NCBI GenBank assembly: GCA_022844065.1
Contig: JALHML010000019.1
Location: 1 to 8,064, forward strand
Direction: 5' to 3'
Source of the DNA: Minisyncoccota bacterium
GTDB lineage: Bacteria > Patescibacteriota > Minisyncoccia > Phycocordibacterales > Phycocordibacteraceae
DNA: 8,064 bases
Under the pieces are notes generated by a model. That model was given only the letters and a program-made list of their open reading frames with translations. It did no database searches and was not told where the DNA came from. Each line of letters opens with the position of its first letter. The stretch's first letter is position 1. Both the position numbers and the translations under genes were made by a program. Positions 1 to 6,335 of the stretch are shown one piece after another.

Positions 1-783
1 GTTATTGTTATAGCCGTTGGAGAGGGAGTGATATACCTTGCATGCATCCTTCTCCTTGAATCGGTCTTGTACGCCCTTGCATACCTTTGGGTCTATATGA
101 GACAGCACGGACGTTCGTTGGCACACTGGCACTTCGATCGCACGTATGCTGTTTCGCTTCTAAAAGATAGCTTCCCCCTTATTGCGCTCAGCGCCTTCTC
201 CATTATTTACGCTCGAATCGATCAAGTGTTCATAAAGCACCTTATCGACGCGCATGCAGTGGGGATCTATGACGCAGCCGTGCGAGTGGCGGAAATTTGG
301 TCTTTCTTGCCCGGACTACTTATCGCAGCCCTGTTTCCTGCAATCGTTAATGCAAAATCCGTTTCAGTAGAAATGTACAACAGACGTTTGGGCAGACTTG
401 CCGCACTACTGATGGGTATTGCAATAAGCACCGCACTCGTTGTCAGCCTATCCGCACCGCTCATCATGAGAACACTGTACGGAGAAGCGTTCATGTCAGG
501 AGTGCCGGTACTTCAAGTGTACGTATGGGCCTTTATTGGTACCTCGCTCGGCATTCTTATTACTCAATACCTCGTAACTGAAAACCTGCGTCGCCTCCTC
601 ACCTTTGTTGCATTCGTTCCGATGGTGGTAAATGTTCTGTTGAACATGCTCTGGATACCGACACATGGAGTAGTTGGGGCTGCGTATGCAACGCTCATAT
701 CCTATTCGCTCATGCCGTTCATGCTCCTCATTTTCCGACAAACACGTATACAGGTTAGAGCTATGATTCGTTCCCTTTTCTAG
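1..783 (+). CDS. Wzx-type polysaccharide flippase, C-terminal part (5' end outside window)
   Basis: This is the C-terminal portion (about 260 residues) of a polytopic membrane protein of the MATE/MOP superfamily polysaccharide transporters (Wzx/RfbX). These move undecaprenyl-linked oligosaccharides across the cytoplasmic membrane. The frame is open to base 1, so the real start lies upstream; the GTG at 28 falls inside a hydrophobic helix and is not a credible start. About seven hydrophobic segments are visible. The family-like stretch near residues 70-95 reads DQVFIKHL, then AVGIYDAAVR, which resembles the 'D..ml..l.g...vG.Y..a' signature of Wzx proteins. A second typical block is YGEAF followed by VLQVYVWAF. 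The C-terminal GVVGAAYATLISY matches the usual 'G..Gaa.at.i....' segment. The stop TAG lies inside the 3' end of the convergent gene at 761-1615. Substrate specificity cannot be read from sequence. Family assignment is confident. Confidence 0.9.
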   Translation, partial: VIVIAVGEGVIYLACILLLESVLYALAYLWVYMRQHGRSLAHWHFDRTYAVSLLKDSFPLIALSAFSIIYARIDQVFIKHLIDAHAVGIYDAAVRVAEIWSFLPGLLIAALFPAIVNAKSVSVEMYNRRLGRLAALLMGIAISTALVVSLSAPLIMRTLYGEAFMSGVPVLQVYVWAFIGTSLGILITQYLVTENLRRLLTFVAFVPMVVNVLLNMLWIPTHGVVGAAYATLISYSLMPFMLLIFRQTRIQVRAMIRSLF

Positions 784-1615
784 TTGAAAGCTGTGCGATT
801 TCTTCTGCAGCAAGGTCAAAGAACTGTCCCGTATCCCATGCAACATACCCTTCTTTCATAAGATCATAGACCAGGACTTTAGCGGCACTTCCCATAGACA
901 CGAGGACCAGCGTCTCCTCTTGACTGTCGATACGAGAAAGCTCCTCCTGTACCGATTGATGTATGACTGCATACTGCTGCCACGCGTCACTCTTTGGAGC
1001 CTCCACGAAACGTGTTGTCTTGCCAAGTTTAATCCCACGAAAGCGTTCGGTTCCTGACGTAACGATTATGATGTGTTTTCTAGCAAAGAAGAAGGCAAGC
1101 TTCACGTAGTCGATGTTCGGATTATAGCGAGGATGGAAACAGAGTGCGCTTCCATAGACAACTTCCGGGTGGTAGTAGTCCTTTAGAAACACCTTGGAGT
1201 TCGTCCAAAACTGATGCTGCTCTGGAATACCAGCGGCTCTGAATTCCTCCTTGGTTTTGAGGATGAGTTCAGGATTAAAACAAATCAGGAGACGTGGGTC
1301 AGTTGAAGAAATAACCTCTTTGAGGCGTCGTGCGAGACTCGGACTATACTTTTGTCGCCAATCACCAAAGTACAGACCAATACCCTGGAGCATGTCGAAG
1401 AGCTCGTCTCCGAACCGTACCAGCGAGCGGTTCCCTTCTATCGCGGCAGTGATGGTCTCCTGATAGTCGAGATACGTGAAGTCTCGATACGCCGGAAGAT
1501 ACTGATCCGCAACGAAATCGTAATAAAACCTCTTCTTAATGAAGGGAACGAGTGCTGGAGGATAATCCAGAAATTTCTGGAGACGGGTCTTCCAGATGCG
1601 CGAGAAGGACGTCAT
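761..1615 (-). CDS. GT-D fold glycosyltransferase (DUF1792-like) with altered DXE motif
   Basis: A 284-residue soluble protein resembling the GT-D fold glycosyltransferases (formerly DUF1792), which transfer a sugar from a nucleotide sugar during assembly of surface glycans. Family signs are SLVRFGD at residues 64-70, a long helical middle part, and a C-terminal Rossmann-like half with LVLVSMGSAAKVLVYDLM followed by VAWDTGQFFDLA. The latter corresponds to the GP/GS.A..L..dL...Gy.aiDtG pattern. In family members the RFGD is normally followed by G-E, giving the metal-binding DXE motif. Here D70 is followed by E71-L72, so the acidic residue sits one position early. Either metal binding is shifted, D74 substitutes, or this is a distinct subfamily. 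The start at 1615 is preceded by TATCAT seven bases upstream, suggesting a leaderless transcript. The gene diverges from the GT2 gene across 37 bp and its 3' end overlaps the flippase by 23 bp. The second GT-D gene (6336-7127) is only distantly similar. Confidence 0.8.
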   Translation of the reverse strand: MTSFSRIWKTRLQKFLDYPPALVPFIKKRFYYDFVADQYLPAYRDFTYLDYQETITAAIEGNRSLVRFGDELFDMLQGIGLYFGDWRQKYSPSLARRLKEVISSTDPRLLICFNPELILKTKEEFRAAGIPEQHQFWTNSKVFLKDYYHPEVVYGSALCFHPRYNPNIDYVKLAFFFARKHIIIVTSGTERFRGIKLGKTTRFVEAPKSDAWQQYAVIHQSVQEELSRIDSQEETLVLVSMGSAAKVLVYDLMKEGYVAWDTGQFFDLAAEEIAQLSTRKGNES

Positions 1616-1622
1616 GACAGGA

Positions 1623-1628
1623 ATGATA
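1623..1628 (-). promoter_or_regulatory. Probable -10 box for GT-D gene (leaderless start)
   Basis: On the minus strand TATCAT (5 of 6 matches to TATAAT) ends seven bases before the ATG at 1615, so transcription would begin at or next to the start codon. It overlaps the opposing -10 element for the GT2 gene, so the two promoters probably exclude each other. There is no TGn extension, so it is weaker than the other sites. Confidence 0.4.
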
Positions 1629-1632
1629 TACT
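1624..1632 (+). promoter_or_regulatory. Extended -10 promoter element for GT2 gene
   Basis: TGATATACT matches an extended -10 (TGn followed by TATAAT-like) with one mismatch in the hexamer. It ends 20 bases before the ATG at 1653, leaving a predicted leader of only about 13 bases. No convincing -35 box was seen. It lies in the 37-bp divergent gap and supports the 1653 start. Confidence 0.55.
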
Positions 1633-1652
1633 GTCAAACGATAGCACGCAGC

Positions 1653-2429
1653 ATGCCTTCCTTCGCAATCATACTGACGACTCACAAGCGACCCGGCCCT
1701 GCACAACGGGCGATTGCAAGCGTCCTCGCTCAGACCCACAGCGCCTGGAGACTTATTGTAGTGAACGATTCTCCGACTGAGGACTACAAAGAAGTAGAGA
1801 ATCTGGTACATGGACAGCAGCGCATTCTGTACCTACAAAACGACAGGAACACGGGAAAGAATGCTTCGGTGAATCGTGCACTTGATCTTCTTCGCGCAGA
1901 GAACTTCGAAGGATACCTGGTGTTTCTTGACGACGATGACTGGCTCGCACCAACGTGCCTTGCAGACTTTGCAGGTGGTATCGAGAAAGAACCGGGTGTT
2001 CTTTGGCTCGTGTCCAAAAGAGCACAGACCGACGGTACCTCTTTTACAATAAATAGAACCGGTAAGCAGCTTGTTCATTATTATCGCGACTGCCTTCTGC
2101 TTAAACGCTTTTCTGGTGATGCGACACATTGTATACACTTCACCGAAGCATCGCGGTGTCGGTTTCTCAACACAGTGAGGAATGCAGAGGAGTGGTTCTT
2201 CTTTTCTCAACTTGCACGATACGCCCCCAAGTTTATCTACCTATCTTCAGTGGGTACCTACTCTGAAGGGTATCTCGACGGAGGACTTACCCGCACTACC
2301 CTCTCTCGCAACGAAAAGGTCGATCTCTTCCTGCGAATTTGCAAGGAGCTTTCGCAAACACGAGCCTGGAGCGCCTCTACCGCACTCTATATGTTCCTCC
2401 GGTTCGGCAAGATCTTTTTTACTCGTTAG
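1653..2429 (+). CDS. Family 2 (GT-A) glycosyltransferase
   Basis: A 258-residue inverting glycosyltransferase of family GT2 that would use a nucleotide sugar at the cytoplasmic side of the membrane. The order of motifs is complete: ILTTHKR (residues 7-13), the nucleotide-binding VNDS (D39), RNTGKNASVNRAL (65-77), the metal-binding LDDDDW (92-97), and NAEEWFFF (177-184) in the position of the catalytic-base 'ED' motif, here E-E. The C-terminus lacks transmembrane segments. The ATG at 1653 is preferred over in-frame ATGs at 1596, 1614 and 1623. It gives the short N-terminus usual before the first beta strand. An extended -10 box at 1624-1632 lies downstream of the earlier starts, and those starts also crowd or overlap the divergent neighbour. 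No Shine-Dalgarno sequence is evident. The gene ends convergently with the next one, sharing the 4-base TTAG at 2426-2429. Donor and acceptor are unknown. Confidence 0.88.
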   Translation: MPSFAIILTTHKRPGPAQRAIASVLAQTHSAWRLIVVNDSPTEDYKEVENLVHGQQRILYLQNDRNTGKNASVNRALDLLRAENFEGYLVFLDDDDWLAPTCLADFAGGIEKEPGVLWLVSKRAQTDGTSFTINRTGKQLVHYYRDCLLLKRFSGDATHCIHFTEASRCRFLNTVRNAEEWFFFSQLARYAPKFIYLSSVGTYSEGYLDGGLTRTTLSRNEKVDLFLRICKELSQTRAWSASTALYMFLRFGKIFFTR

Positions 2430-3442
2430 TTGGGTGCCTGCACATACGCCGGTATAGGTCTGCCGTTACCATACCCGTCCCACACAGCCCGAAGTATAGT
2501 CCGTGCCCTGAGTACGTACGCACTGGTAGGGCCCATCGTGAATAATCCTATAAGGAGAAGTCCCAAGGTACGGATAGCAACATTTACAAAAAGAACCGGG
2601 ACTGTCTGCGTCGTATTCCTGCGAGAGATAATCACCGCATTACGGGTACGGTAGTAGACCTTATAGAGTGCGAACTCGGAATCGAACAAACCAAAGATAT
2701 GTCCTCCCTCTTTGGGGAACGTCATATCTATATCAATAATGCGTGGGCGCGCACATACATAAGCCGCATACCCGAGCCTCAGAATGCGCCATGAATATTC
2801 GAGATCTTCTCCATAGATAAAGAGTGAGCCGTCGGGCAGCGGTGCCTCACGAACTGCTTCAATAGGCAGAAAGGATCCACCGGTCACGAATGCTTCGAGT
2901 GGAACAATTGGAATAAAAGGACTATTGGCAGACATCGGAATACGCAGGATGAGTTGCACGAGCTCTACGAGTTTCTTGATACTAAACACTTCAAAGAGCG
3001 TACCTTTAGGTATCGTGTGCGTAAGGGGCGGGCGGCGGAATACCTTCTCGTTACCCGGCACGTTCACGCGATTCCCAGCCAAGACAACTTTATTGTCCGG
3101 AAACTGTTTCAGGTTCTCAAGGAACATATCGATAGCTCCCTCTTCAGGAACCGAGTCGTCGTCGAGTACGAGAACGTACTGACAATCGGTATCTCGTGCG
3201 TACCCAAGCCCCTTCTCTATGGCGCCTGAGAATCCGATATTTTTTGCCTGTCTGAGAATAACCACACGATCCGGATAGTTGAGTGCGTATGCGTCCATCT
3301 CGTCCGGGTTCTTACAGCCATTATCGACAATCACGAATGTTGTCGCTTTGGGGTCTTTGAGGACAGAATCGGCGACCTGCTTGAGCAAGGACCAGCGTTC
3401 GCCGTATACGACCGTTACCACCGTTACTCGTACACCCTGCAT
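2426..3442 (-). CDS. Family 2 glycosyltransferase, rhamnosyl/galactofuranosyl-transferase type
   Basis: A 338-residue GT2 enzyme of the group that includes rhamnosyltransferases and GlfT-like galactofuranosyltransferases. The N-terminal GT-A domain shows VTVVYGER (residues 9-16), VIVDNG (37-42), KNIGFSGA (67-74) and LDDDS (93-97; D94-D96 for the metal and nucleotide sugar). These are followed by TGGSFLP (187-193) at the acceptor side and YGEDLEYSWR (210-219) carrying the likely catalytic acidic pair E212/D213. A YYRTRNAVII block near residue 265 is also typical of this group. After it, a hydrophobic stretch at about 278-305 could be one membrane-anchoring helix or hairpin. The start at 3442 is preceded by an extended -10 box (TGATATGAT, 3468-3460) leaving 17 bases to the ATG and no clear Shine-Dalgarno. 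The gene is convergent with the GT2 gene at 1653-2429 and divergent from the sugar-nucleotide SDR pair. The exact sugar donor is not determinable. Confidence 0.88.
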   Translation of the reverse strand: MQGVRVTVVTVVYGERWSLLKQVADSVLKDPKATTFVIVDNGCKNPDEMDAYALNYPDRVVILRQAKNIGFSGAIEKGLGYARDTDCQYVLVLDDDSVPEEGAIDMFLENLKQFPDNKVVLAGNRVNVPGNEKVFRRPPLTHTIPKGTLFEVFSIKKLVELVQLILRIPMSANSPFIPIVPLEAFVTGGSFLPIEAVREAPLPDGSLFIYGEDLEYSWRILRLGYAAYVCARPRIIDIDMTFPKEGGHIFGLFDSEFALYKVYYRTRNAVIISRRNTTQTVPVLFVNVAIRTLGLLLIGLFTMGPTSAYVLRARTILRAVWDGYGNGRPIPAYVQAPN

Positions 3443-3459
3443 ATGCTTTTGTTTGCCGC

Positions 3460-3468
3460 ATCATATCA
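3460..3468 (-). promoter_or_regulatory. Extended -10 promoter element for minus-strand GT2 gene
   Basis: Read on the minus strand, TGATATGAT is an extended -10 element ending 17 bases before the ATG at 3442. The predicted leader is about 10 bases and lacks a Shine-Dalgarno sequence. It directly abuts the palindrome at 3469-3478. Confidence 0.55.
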
Positions 3469-3478
3469 CGTCTAGACG
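3469..3478. repeat. 10-bp perfect palindrome within a larger inverted repeat
   Basis: CGTCTAGACG is a perfect 10-bp palindrome immediately upstream of the minus-strand -10 box. It is flanked almost symmetrically by GTTTGC (3451-3456) and GCAAAC (3492-3497), whose common centre is about 3474, close to the palindrome centre. It may be an operator controlling the GT2 gene, and perhaps the SDR operon on the other side of the 113-bp gap. Confidence 0.4.
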
Positions 3479-3524
3479 CAAGGCGGGTTAAGCAAACACT
3501 CTAGTACCTTGTGTCCTATTCTGA

Positions 3525-3533
3525 TGGTATGAT
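3525..3533 (+). promoter_or_regulatory. Extended -10 promoter element for the dehydratase/reductase pair
   Basis: TGGTATGAT is an extended -10 element ending 22 bases before the ATG at 3556. It overlaps the alternative ATG at 3529 and lies after GTG 3511, arguing against both as starts. No clear -35 box was seen. Confidence 0.5.
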
Positions 3534-3540
3534 TCGGTCC

Positions 3541-3545
3541 AAGGA
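3541..3545 (+). promoter_or_regulatory. Shine-Dalgarno-like site deciding the dehydratase start
   Basis: AAGGA lies 10 bases before the ATG at 3556. It is one of only two Shine-Dalgarno-like sequences found at gene starts in the window, and it favours 3556 over the upstream in-frame starts. Confidence 0.45.
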
Positions 3546-3555
3546 CCCATTAAAG

Positions 3556-4494
3556 ATGCTGAAAAACGAAAAGATATTCATCACCGGCGGTGCCGGATAT
3601 TTAGGAAAGAACTTGGTTAAGCGCTTTTATCCAGATAATGAGATTACGGTCTTTAGCCGTGACGAGTCCAAGCACTATTACCTAAAGAAGCAGTTTCCAA
3701 ATATCCGGTGTATCATCGGCGACATTAGGAATGCGGATTTACTCCGCAAGTCTGCGAGCGGCCATACAATAGGTATATTTGCTGCATCACTGAAACAGAT
3801 AGAAGCTGTTGATCAAAATGTTGAGGAAGCATTGCAAGTTATCGTGCACGGTGCGATTAGCTCTCGCCACGCAGCAGTAGAAAATGAAATGAAAGCTGCG
3901 ACCTTCATCTCTTCAGACAAGAGCCGTGCTGCGACTACCCTTTACGGCGCGATGAAGTTTGTTGCAGGAGAAGCATTCACACTCAATACCGATGATGAGA
4001 AATGCAAGCTCAGCTCGGTCGTCTACGGAAATGTGCTTAACTCAACAGGATCGATTATCCCACTCATCTGGGACTCTTTGAAAAATGGCTACTCGCTGGC
4101 GCTCTATTCCGAGGATATGACTCGGTTCATGATTGACCTCGACGAGGCAGTCGGCTGTATTGAGTACGCACTAGACATAACCGGATTCAACGTTATCCCT
4201 GACCTCCCTTCTTTCAAGGTTAAAGATTTGTTTGAAATCTATGCTGAAGAATTTGGCCTTGCATGGACACCAGGAACACCTCGAATCTCTGAGAAAACTC
4301 ATGAACAGCTAATATCTCCCTACGAGATCGAGCGCGCAACATACGATGCCGCCAACAGAAAGTATCTTTTGCACTACAAAAACGTCTACAACGAAGGTCG
4401 GCTTCCGGCTTCCGGTCTCAGCTCTGAAGATACAACTGTTTCAAAGGAGGAACTTAGGACACTGCTGGCTGAGCGTAATTACTTCAAGCCCTAA
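3556..4494 (+). CDS. SDR-family UDP-N-acetylglucosamine 4,6-dehydratase-like enzyme (CapE/PseB/WbjB type)
   Basis: A 312-residue extended SDR enzyme resembling the UDP-HexNAc 4,6-dehydratases (PseB, CapE, WbjB). These oxidise C4, eliminate water at C5/C6 and sometimes epimerise C5 to give a UDP-4-keto-6-deoxy-HexNAc. The Rossmann NAD(P) motif is GGAGYLG (residues 11-17). The family-specific FSRDESK (33-39) contacts the cofactor, and GDIR (55-58) and AASLKQIEAVD (76-86) match the usual GDVRD and AAALKQVP blocks. The catalytic region has SSDK (119-122) and Y130-G-A-M-K134, the SDR Tyr/Lys pair, and YGNVLNSTGSIIP follows. The ATG at 3556 is chosen over GTG 3511 and ATG 3529. It directly precedes the first beta strand, AAGGA lies 10 bases upstream, and a strong -10 box at 3525-3533 covers or follows the alternatives. 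The stop TAA overlaps the next start (TAATG). The product family is well supported; the C5 stereochemistry of the product is not. Confidence 0.85.
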   Translation: MLKNEKIFITGGAGYLGKNLVKRFYPDNEITVFSRDESKHYYLKKQFPNIRCIIGDIRNADLLRKSASGHTIGIFAASLKQIEAVDQNVEEALQVIVHGAISSRHAAVENEMKAATFISSDKSRAATTLYGAMKFVAGEAFTLNTDDEKCKLSSVVYGNVLNSTGSIIPLIWDSLKNGYSLALYSEDMTRFMIDLDEAVGCIEYALDITGFNVIPDLPSFKVKDLFEIYAEEFGLAWTPGTPRISEKTHEQLISPYEIERATYDAANRKYLLHYKNVYNEGRLPASGLSSEDTTVSKEELRTLLAERNYFKP

Positions 4495-5282
4495 TGAAAA
4501 AGGTCCTTATTCTCGGTGAGAATGGAATGTTGGGTAACGCGGTTCACAAACATTTCTCTGAAAGAAAGGACTACGAGGTGGTGTGTGCACCAGAGAGATG
4601 GCCAGAAGACACATTCAAAAGCGCTCTTGCAAAAGTCGCTCCAGACGCCATTGTTAACTGTATCGGAAAGATCCCACAGCGGCATCCGACCGAAGACGAA
4701 TACCAAGAGACCAATATTGAGTTGCCAACGTATCTTGAAACACTTGGTGTACCCGTTATTTATCCCACTACTGACTGTGAATTTTCAGGTAGGCTTCCCG
4801 AAGGATCCCTCTATACCAAAGCGTCTGCCCGTGACGCAGAAGATGCGTACGGCAAGAGCAAGGCAACAATCTCGGAACGCATTGAGTATTCGTTTTCAAA
4901 CACCAAAATCATCCGCACCTCGATCATCGGTCACGAGCGTGCGTCGAACGTTTCCCTTCTCGATTGGTTCCTTTCTACTGAGGGGACGGTGAAAGGCTAC
5001 ACAAACCATTACTGGAACGGTGTTACGACGCTTACCTGGGCTCGACTTGCTTCCGACCTCATTGAGAACTGGGATGCCTATCCGGTACTCAACCAGCACG
5101 GCACACAGGAGACAGCGAGTAAGTATGAGGTCCTCTCCATCATTCGTGACGTCTATGGCACAAATAGTCACATAGAACCATTTGAGACACCAGAAACCGT
5201 GAACAAATGCTTGCTGCCGGATACGAATCTACCAAACCTTAGGAAGCAGCTGCAGGAACTGAAGACATTCTATCAGCGTTAG
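4494..5282 (+). CDS. RmlD-like sugar-nucleotide 4-reductase (SDR superfamily)
   Basis: A 262-residue extended SDR protein resembling RmlD (dTDP-4-dehydrorhamnose reductase) and its UDP-amino-sugar relatives such as WbvR, which reduce a C4 ketone with NAD(P)H. Visible motifs are GENGMLG (residues 8-14, cofactor binding), NCIG (55-58), TNIELP (73-78), PTTDCEFSG (91-99, the counterpart of STDYVFDG in RmlD) and the catalytic Y119-G-K-S-K123. Then come IIRTSIIG and NHYWNGVTTL, the segment that usually carries the substrate-binding residues. It starts within the stop codon of the dehydratase (TAATG), which implies translational coupling and a shared substrate. The likely sequence is 4-keto formation by the upstream enzyme followed by 4-reduction here. 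No C2-epimerase is present in the window, so a UDP-N-acetyl-6-deoxy-hexosamine is a more cautious prediction than a fucosamine or L-rhamnosamine derivative. Its 3' end overlaps the convergent methyltransferase gene by 44 bp. Confidence 0.83.
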   Translation: MKKVLILGENGMLGNAVHKHFSERKDYEVVCAPERWPEDTFKSALAKVAPDAIVNCIGKIPQRHPTEDEYQETNIELPTYLETLGVPVIYPTTDCEFSGRLPEGSLYTKASARDAEDAYGKSKATISERIEYSFSNTKIIRTSIIGHERASNVSLLDWFLSTEGTVKGYTNHYWNGVTTLTWARLASDLIENWDAYPVLNQHGTQETASKYEVLSIIRDVYGTNSHIEPFETPETVNKCLLPDTNLPNLRKQLQELKTFYQR

Positions 5283-6297
5283 GTTTCGTAATAACCGCGC
5301 ACATACCATACATGTAGCGTGTGGGGGTCCTGTCTTTCTGTAGGAATCTCAAATGGTGATAAAAGGAGACGAGTTTTACATACATCCATGCGGGGAGCAC
5401 ACGCATGAGTAGTTCTTTGGGACCTTCTTTTCGCGGCGTGAGGGGCTTCCCTTCTGGATCTACCACCGGACCACTGGTGGGCGGCGTATGTGCCGTACCG
5501 CGATGTACGGTCCACACCTTGCGTGAGGTGTAGGGCATAAAGTCAACGAACCGTGTTTCTGCCTTGTGCTTTTCAGCAATACGTTCGATTCCTTTCTCAG
5601 TGAACCACCAGAGATGGACCGGCGCAGGTTCAGTCTCCCAGATCGTCCCTTGAGGATGAATATCTTTTATGGGTGTGGTGAGTATCAGGATGCCCCCGGG
5701 TCGCAGTACGGCAAGCGCATGAGCAACGAATGCATTCGGGTCTATGACGTGTTCAATTACTTCGGTTGCAATAACCACGTCATACATTTCTGCACGCGAC
5801 ACAGAGATGTCTTCGACACTGCCAAGAAGATGTTCCTCACCAAAGAACTCCTTGGCGAAGGTCACTGCCGATGATGAGTACTCAAGACCTTCACATCGAT
5901 ACCCTGCCTTATTTAAGGCATGCGTCAGGTACCCAAGACCTGAACCTATTTCAAGGATACGAGCTCCTGCGGGTATCTTCTCCTCTTCAAGAGCCCGCAC
6001 CACACCCCAAAACGTGGCGCTGAATTCGCCAAAGTCCTTGAGAGGATTCTTGAGCTGTCGAGCAGCGTGCGCCAGATAGAGATAATACGCATAGCCCGCA
6101 TCCTTCGTCGGGTCTGTACCGTAGATAACGTTGTACTCTTCTTCGAGCGGACCGTGAAGCAAGACAAACGATGTGTGACACCCCGAGCATTCGTATACGT
6201 CGAATACCGAACCTTGCACGTATCCTTCCATGCTCTCGTAGGTCCTTTGTGCCCTTGCGCCACAAAGAGCACAGGATGTAGCGGGTTGGGTGCTCAT
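5239..6297 (-). CDS. Class I SAM-dependent methyltransferase with N-terminal zinc-binding motif
   Basis: A 352-residue methyltransferase that probably methylates a sugar of the glycan or a lipid- or nucleotide-linked precursor. The N-terminus has two Cys pairs, C9/C12 and C37/C40, arranged as a small zinc ribbon, a common addition in polysaccharide-locus methyltransferases. The Rossmann core carries motif I ILEIGSGLG (114-122), an acidic residue at E139 in EGLEYS for the ribose hydroxyls, YDVVIATEVIEHV (172-184) as the motif II region, and LRPGGILILTTP (198-209) as post-motif II/III. The C-terminal part is predicted soluble and ends after YGMCAVITKP. The ATG at 6297 is preceded by TGCTATACT only seven bases upstream, predicting a leaderless or nearly leaderless transcript from its own promoter. 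It may also be read through from the GT25 and GT-D genes, since the GT-D stop lies only 38 bp upstream. C- versus O-methylation cannot be told from the sequence. Confidence 0.88.
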   Translation of the reverse strand: MSTQPATSCALCGARAQRTYESMEGYVQGSVFDVYECSGCHTSFVLLHGPLEEEYNVIYGTDPTKDAGYAYYLYLAHAARQLKNPLKDFGEFSATFWGVVRALEEEKIPAGARILEIGSGLGYLTHALNKAGYRCEGLEYSSSAVTFAKEFFGEEHLLGSVEDISVSRAEMYDVVIATEVIEHVIDPNAFVAHALAVLRPGGILILTTPIKDIHPQGTIWETEPAPVHLWWFTEKGIERIAEKHKAETRFVDFMPYTSRKVWTVHRGTAHTPPTSGPVVDPEGKPLTPRKEGPKELLMRVLPAWMYVKLVSFYHHLRFLQKDRTPTRYMYGMCAVITKPNADRMSSVPAAAS

Positions 6298-6304
6298 TGT
6301 TGAG

Positions 6305-6313
6305 AGTATAGCA
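6305..6313 (-). promoter_or_regulatory. Extended -10 promoter for the methyltransferase (leaderless)
   Basis: On the minus strand TGCTATACT ends seven bases before the ATG at 6297, so the predicted transcription start is at or within a base of the start codon. It sits in the 38-bp gap after the GT-D gene and would give the methyltransferase an internal promoter inside the three-gene minus-strand unit. The identical 9-mer occurs at 7973-7981. Confidence 0.6.
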
Positions 6314-6335
6314 AGAACGATCTCGTGCGACTCAC

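Larger units (their letters stand above)
1615..1636. repeat. Inverted repeat across the divergent promoter pair
   Basis: TGACAG (1615-1620) and CTGTCA (1631-1636) form a perfect 6-bp dyad with a 10-base spacer that contains most of both -10 boxes. The geometry fits a dimeric regulator site, but a 6-bp dyad can arise by chance and no regulator gene is nearby. Confidence 0.35.

Noticed and set aside
28..30. GTG as the start of the flippase gene
   Set aside because: The frame is open to base 1 and the GTG falls within a hydrophobic helix; the protein lacks its N-terminal half, so the gene is cut by the window edge.
496..846. Minus-strand reading frame of about 116 codons opposite the flippase
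   Set aside because: It has no recognisable motif, is rich in Cys, His and Asn as antisense frames of membrane proteins tend to be, and is covered by two well-supported genes.
1627..1637. TTGACA on the minus strand as a -35 box for the GT-D gene
   Set aside because: It lies only three bases from the candidate -10 box, far from the usual 16-18 base spacing.
1596..1652. N-terminal extension of the plus-strand GT2 protein (starts at 1596, 1614 or 1623)
   Set aside because: The extension lacks family similarity, overlaps or crowds the divergent gene start, and lies across the likely -10 box.
5276..5300. Possible hairpin GGTT...AACC flanked by GCG/CGC at the reductase/methyltransferase junction
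   Set aside because: The stem is only about four uninterrupted base pairs and no T-run follows on either strand, so it does not support a terminator call.
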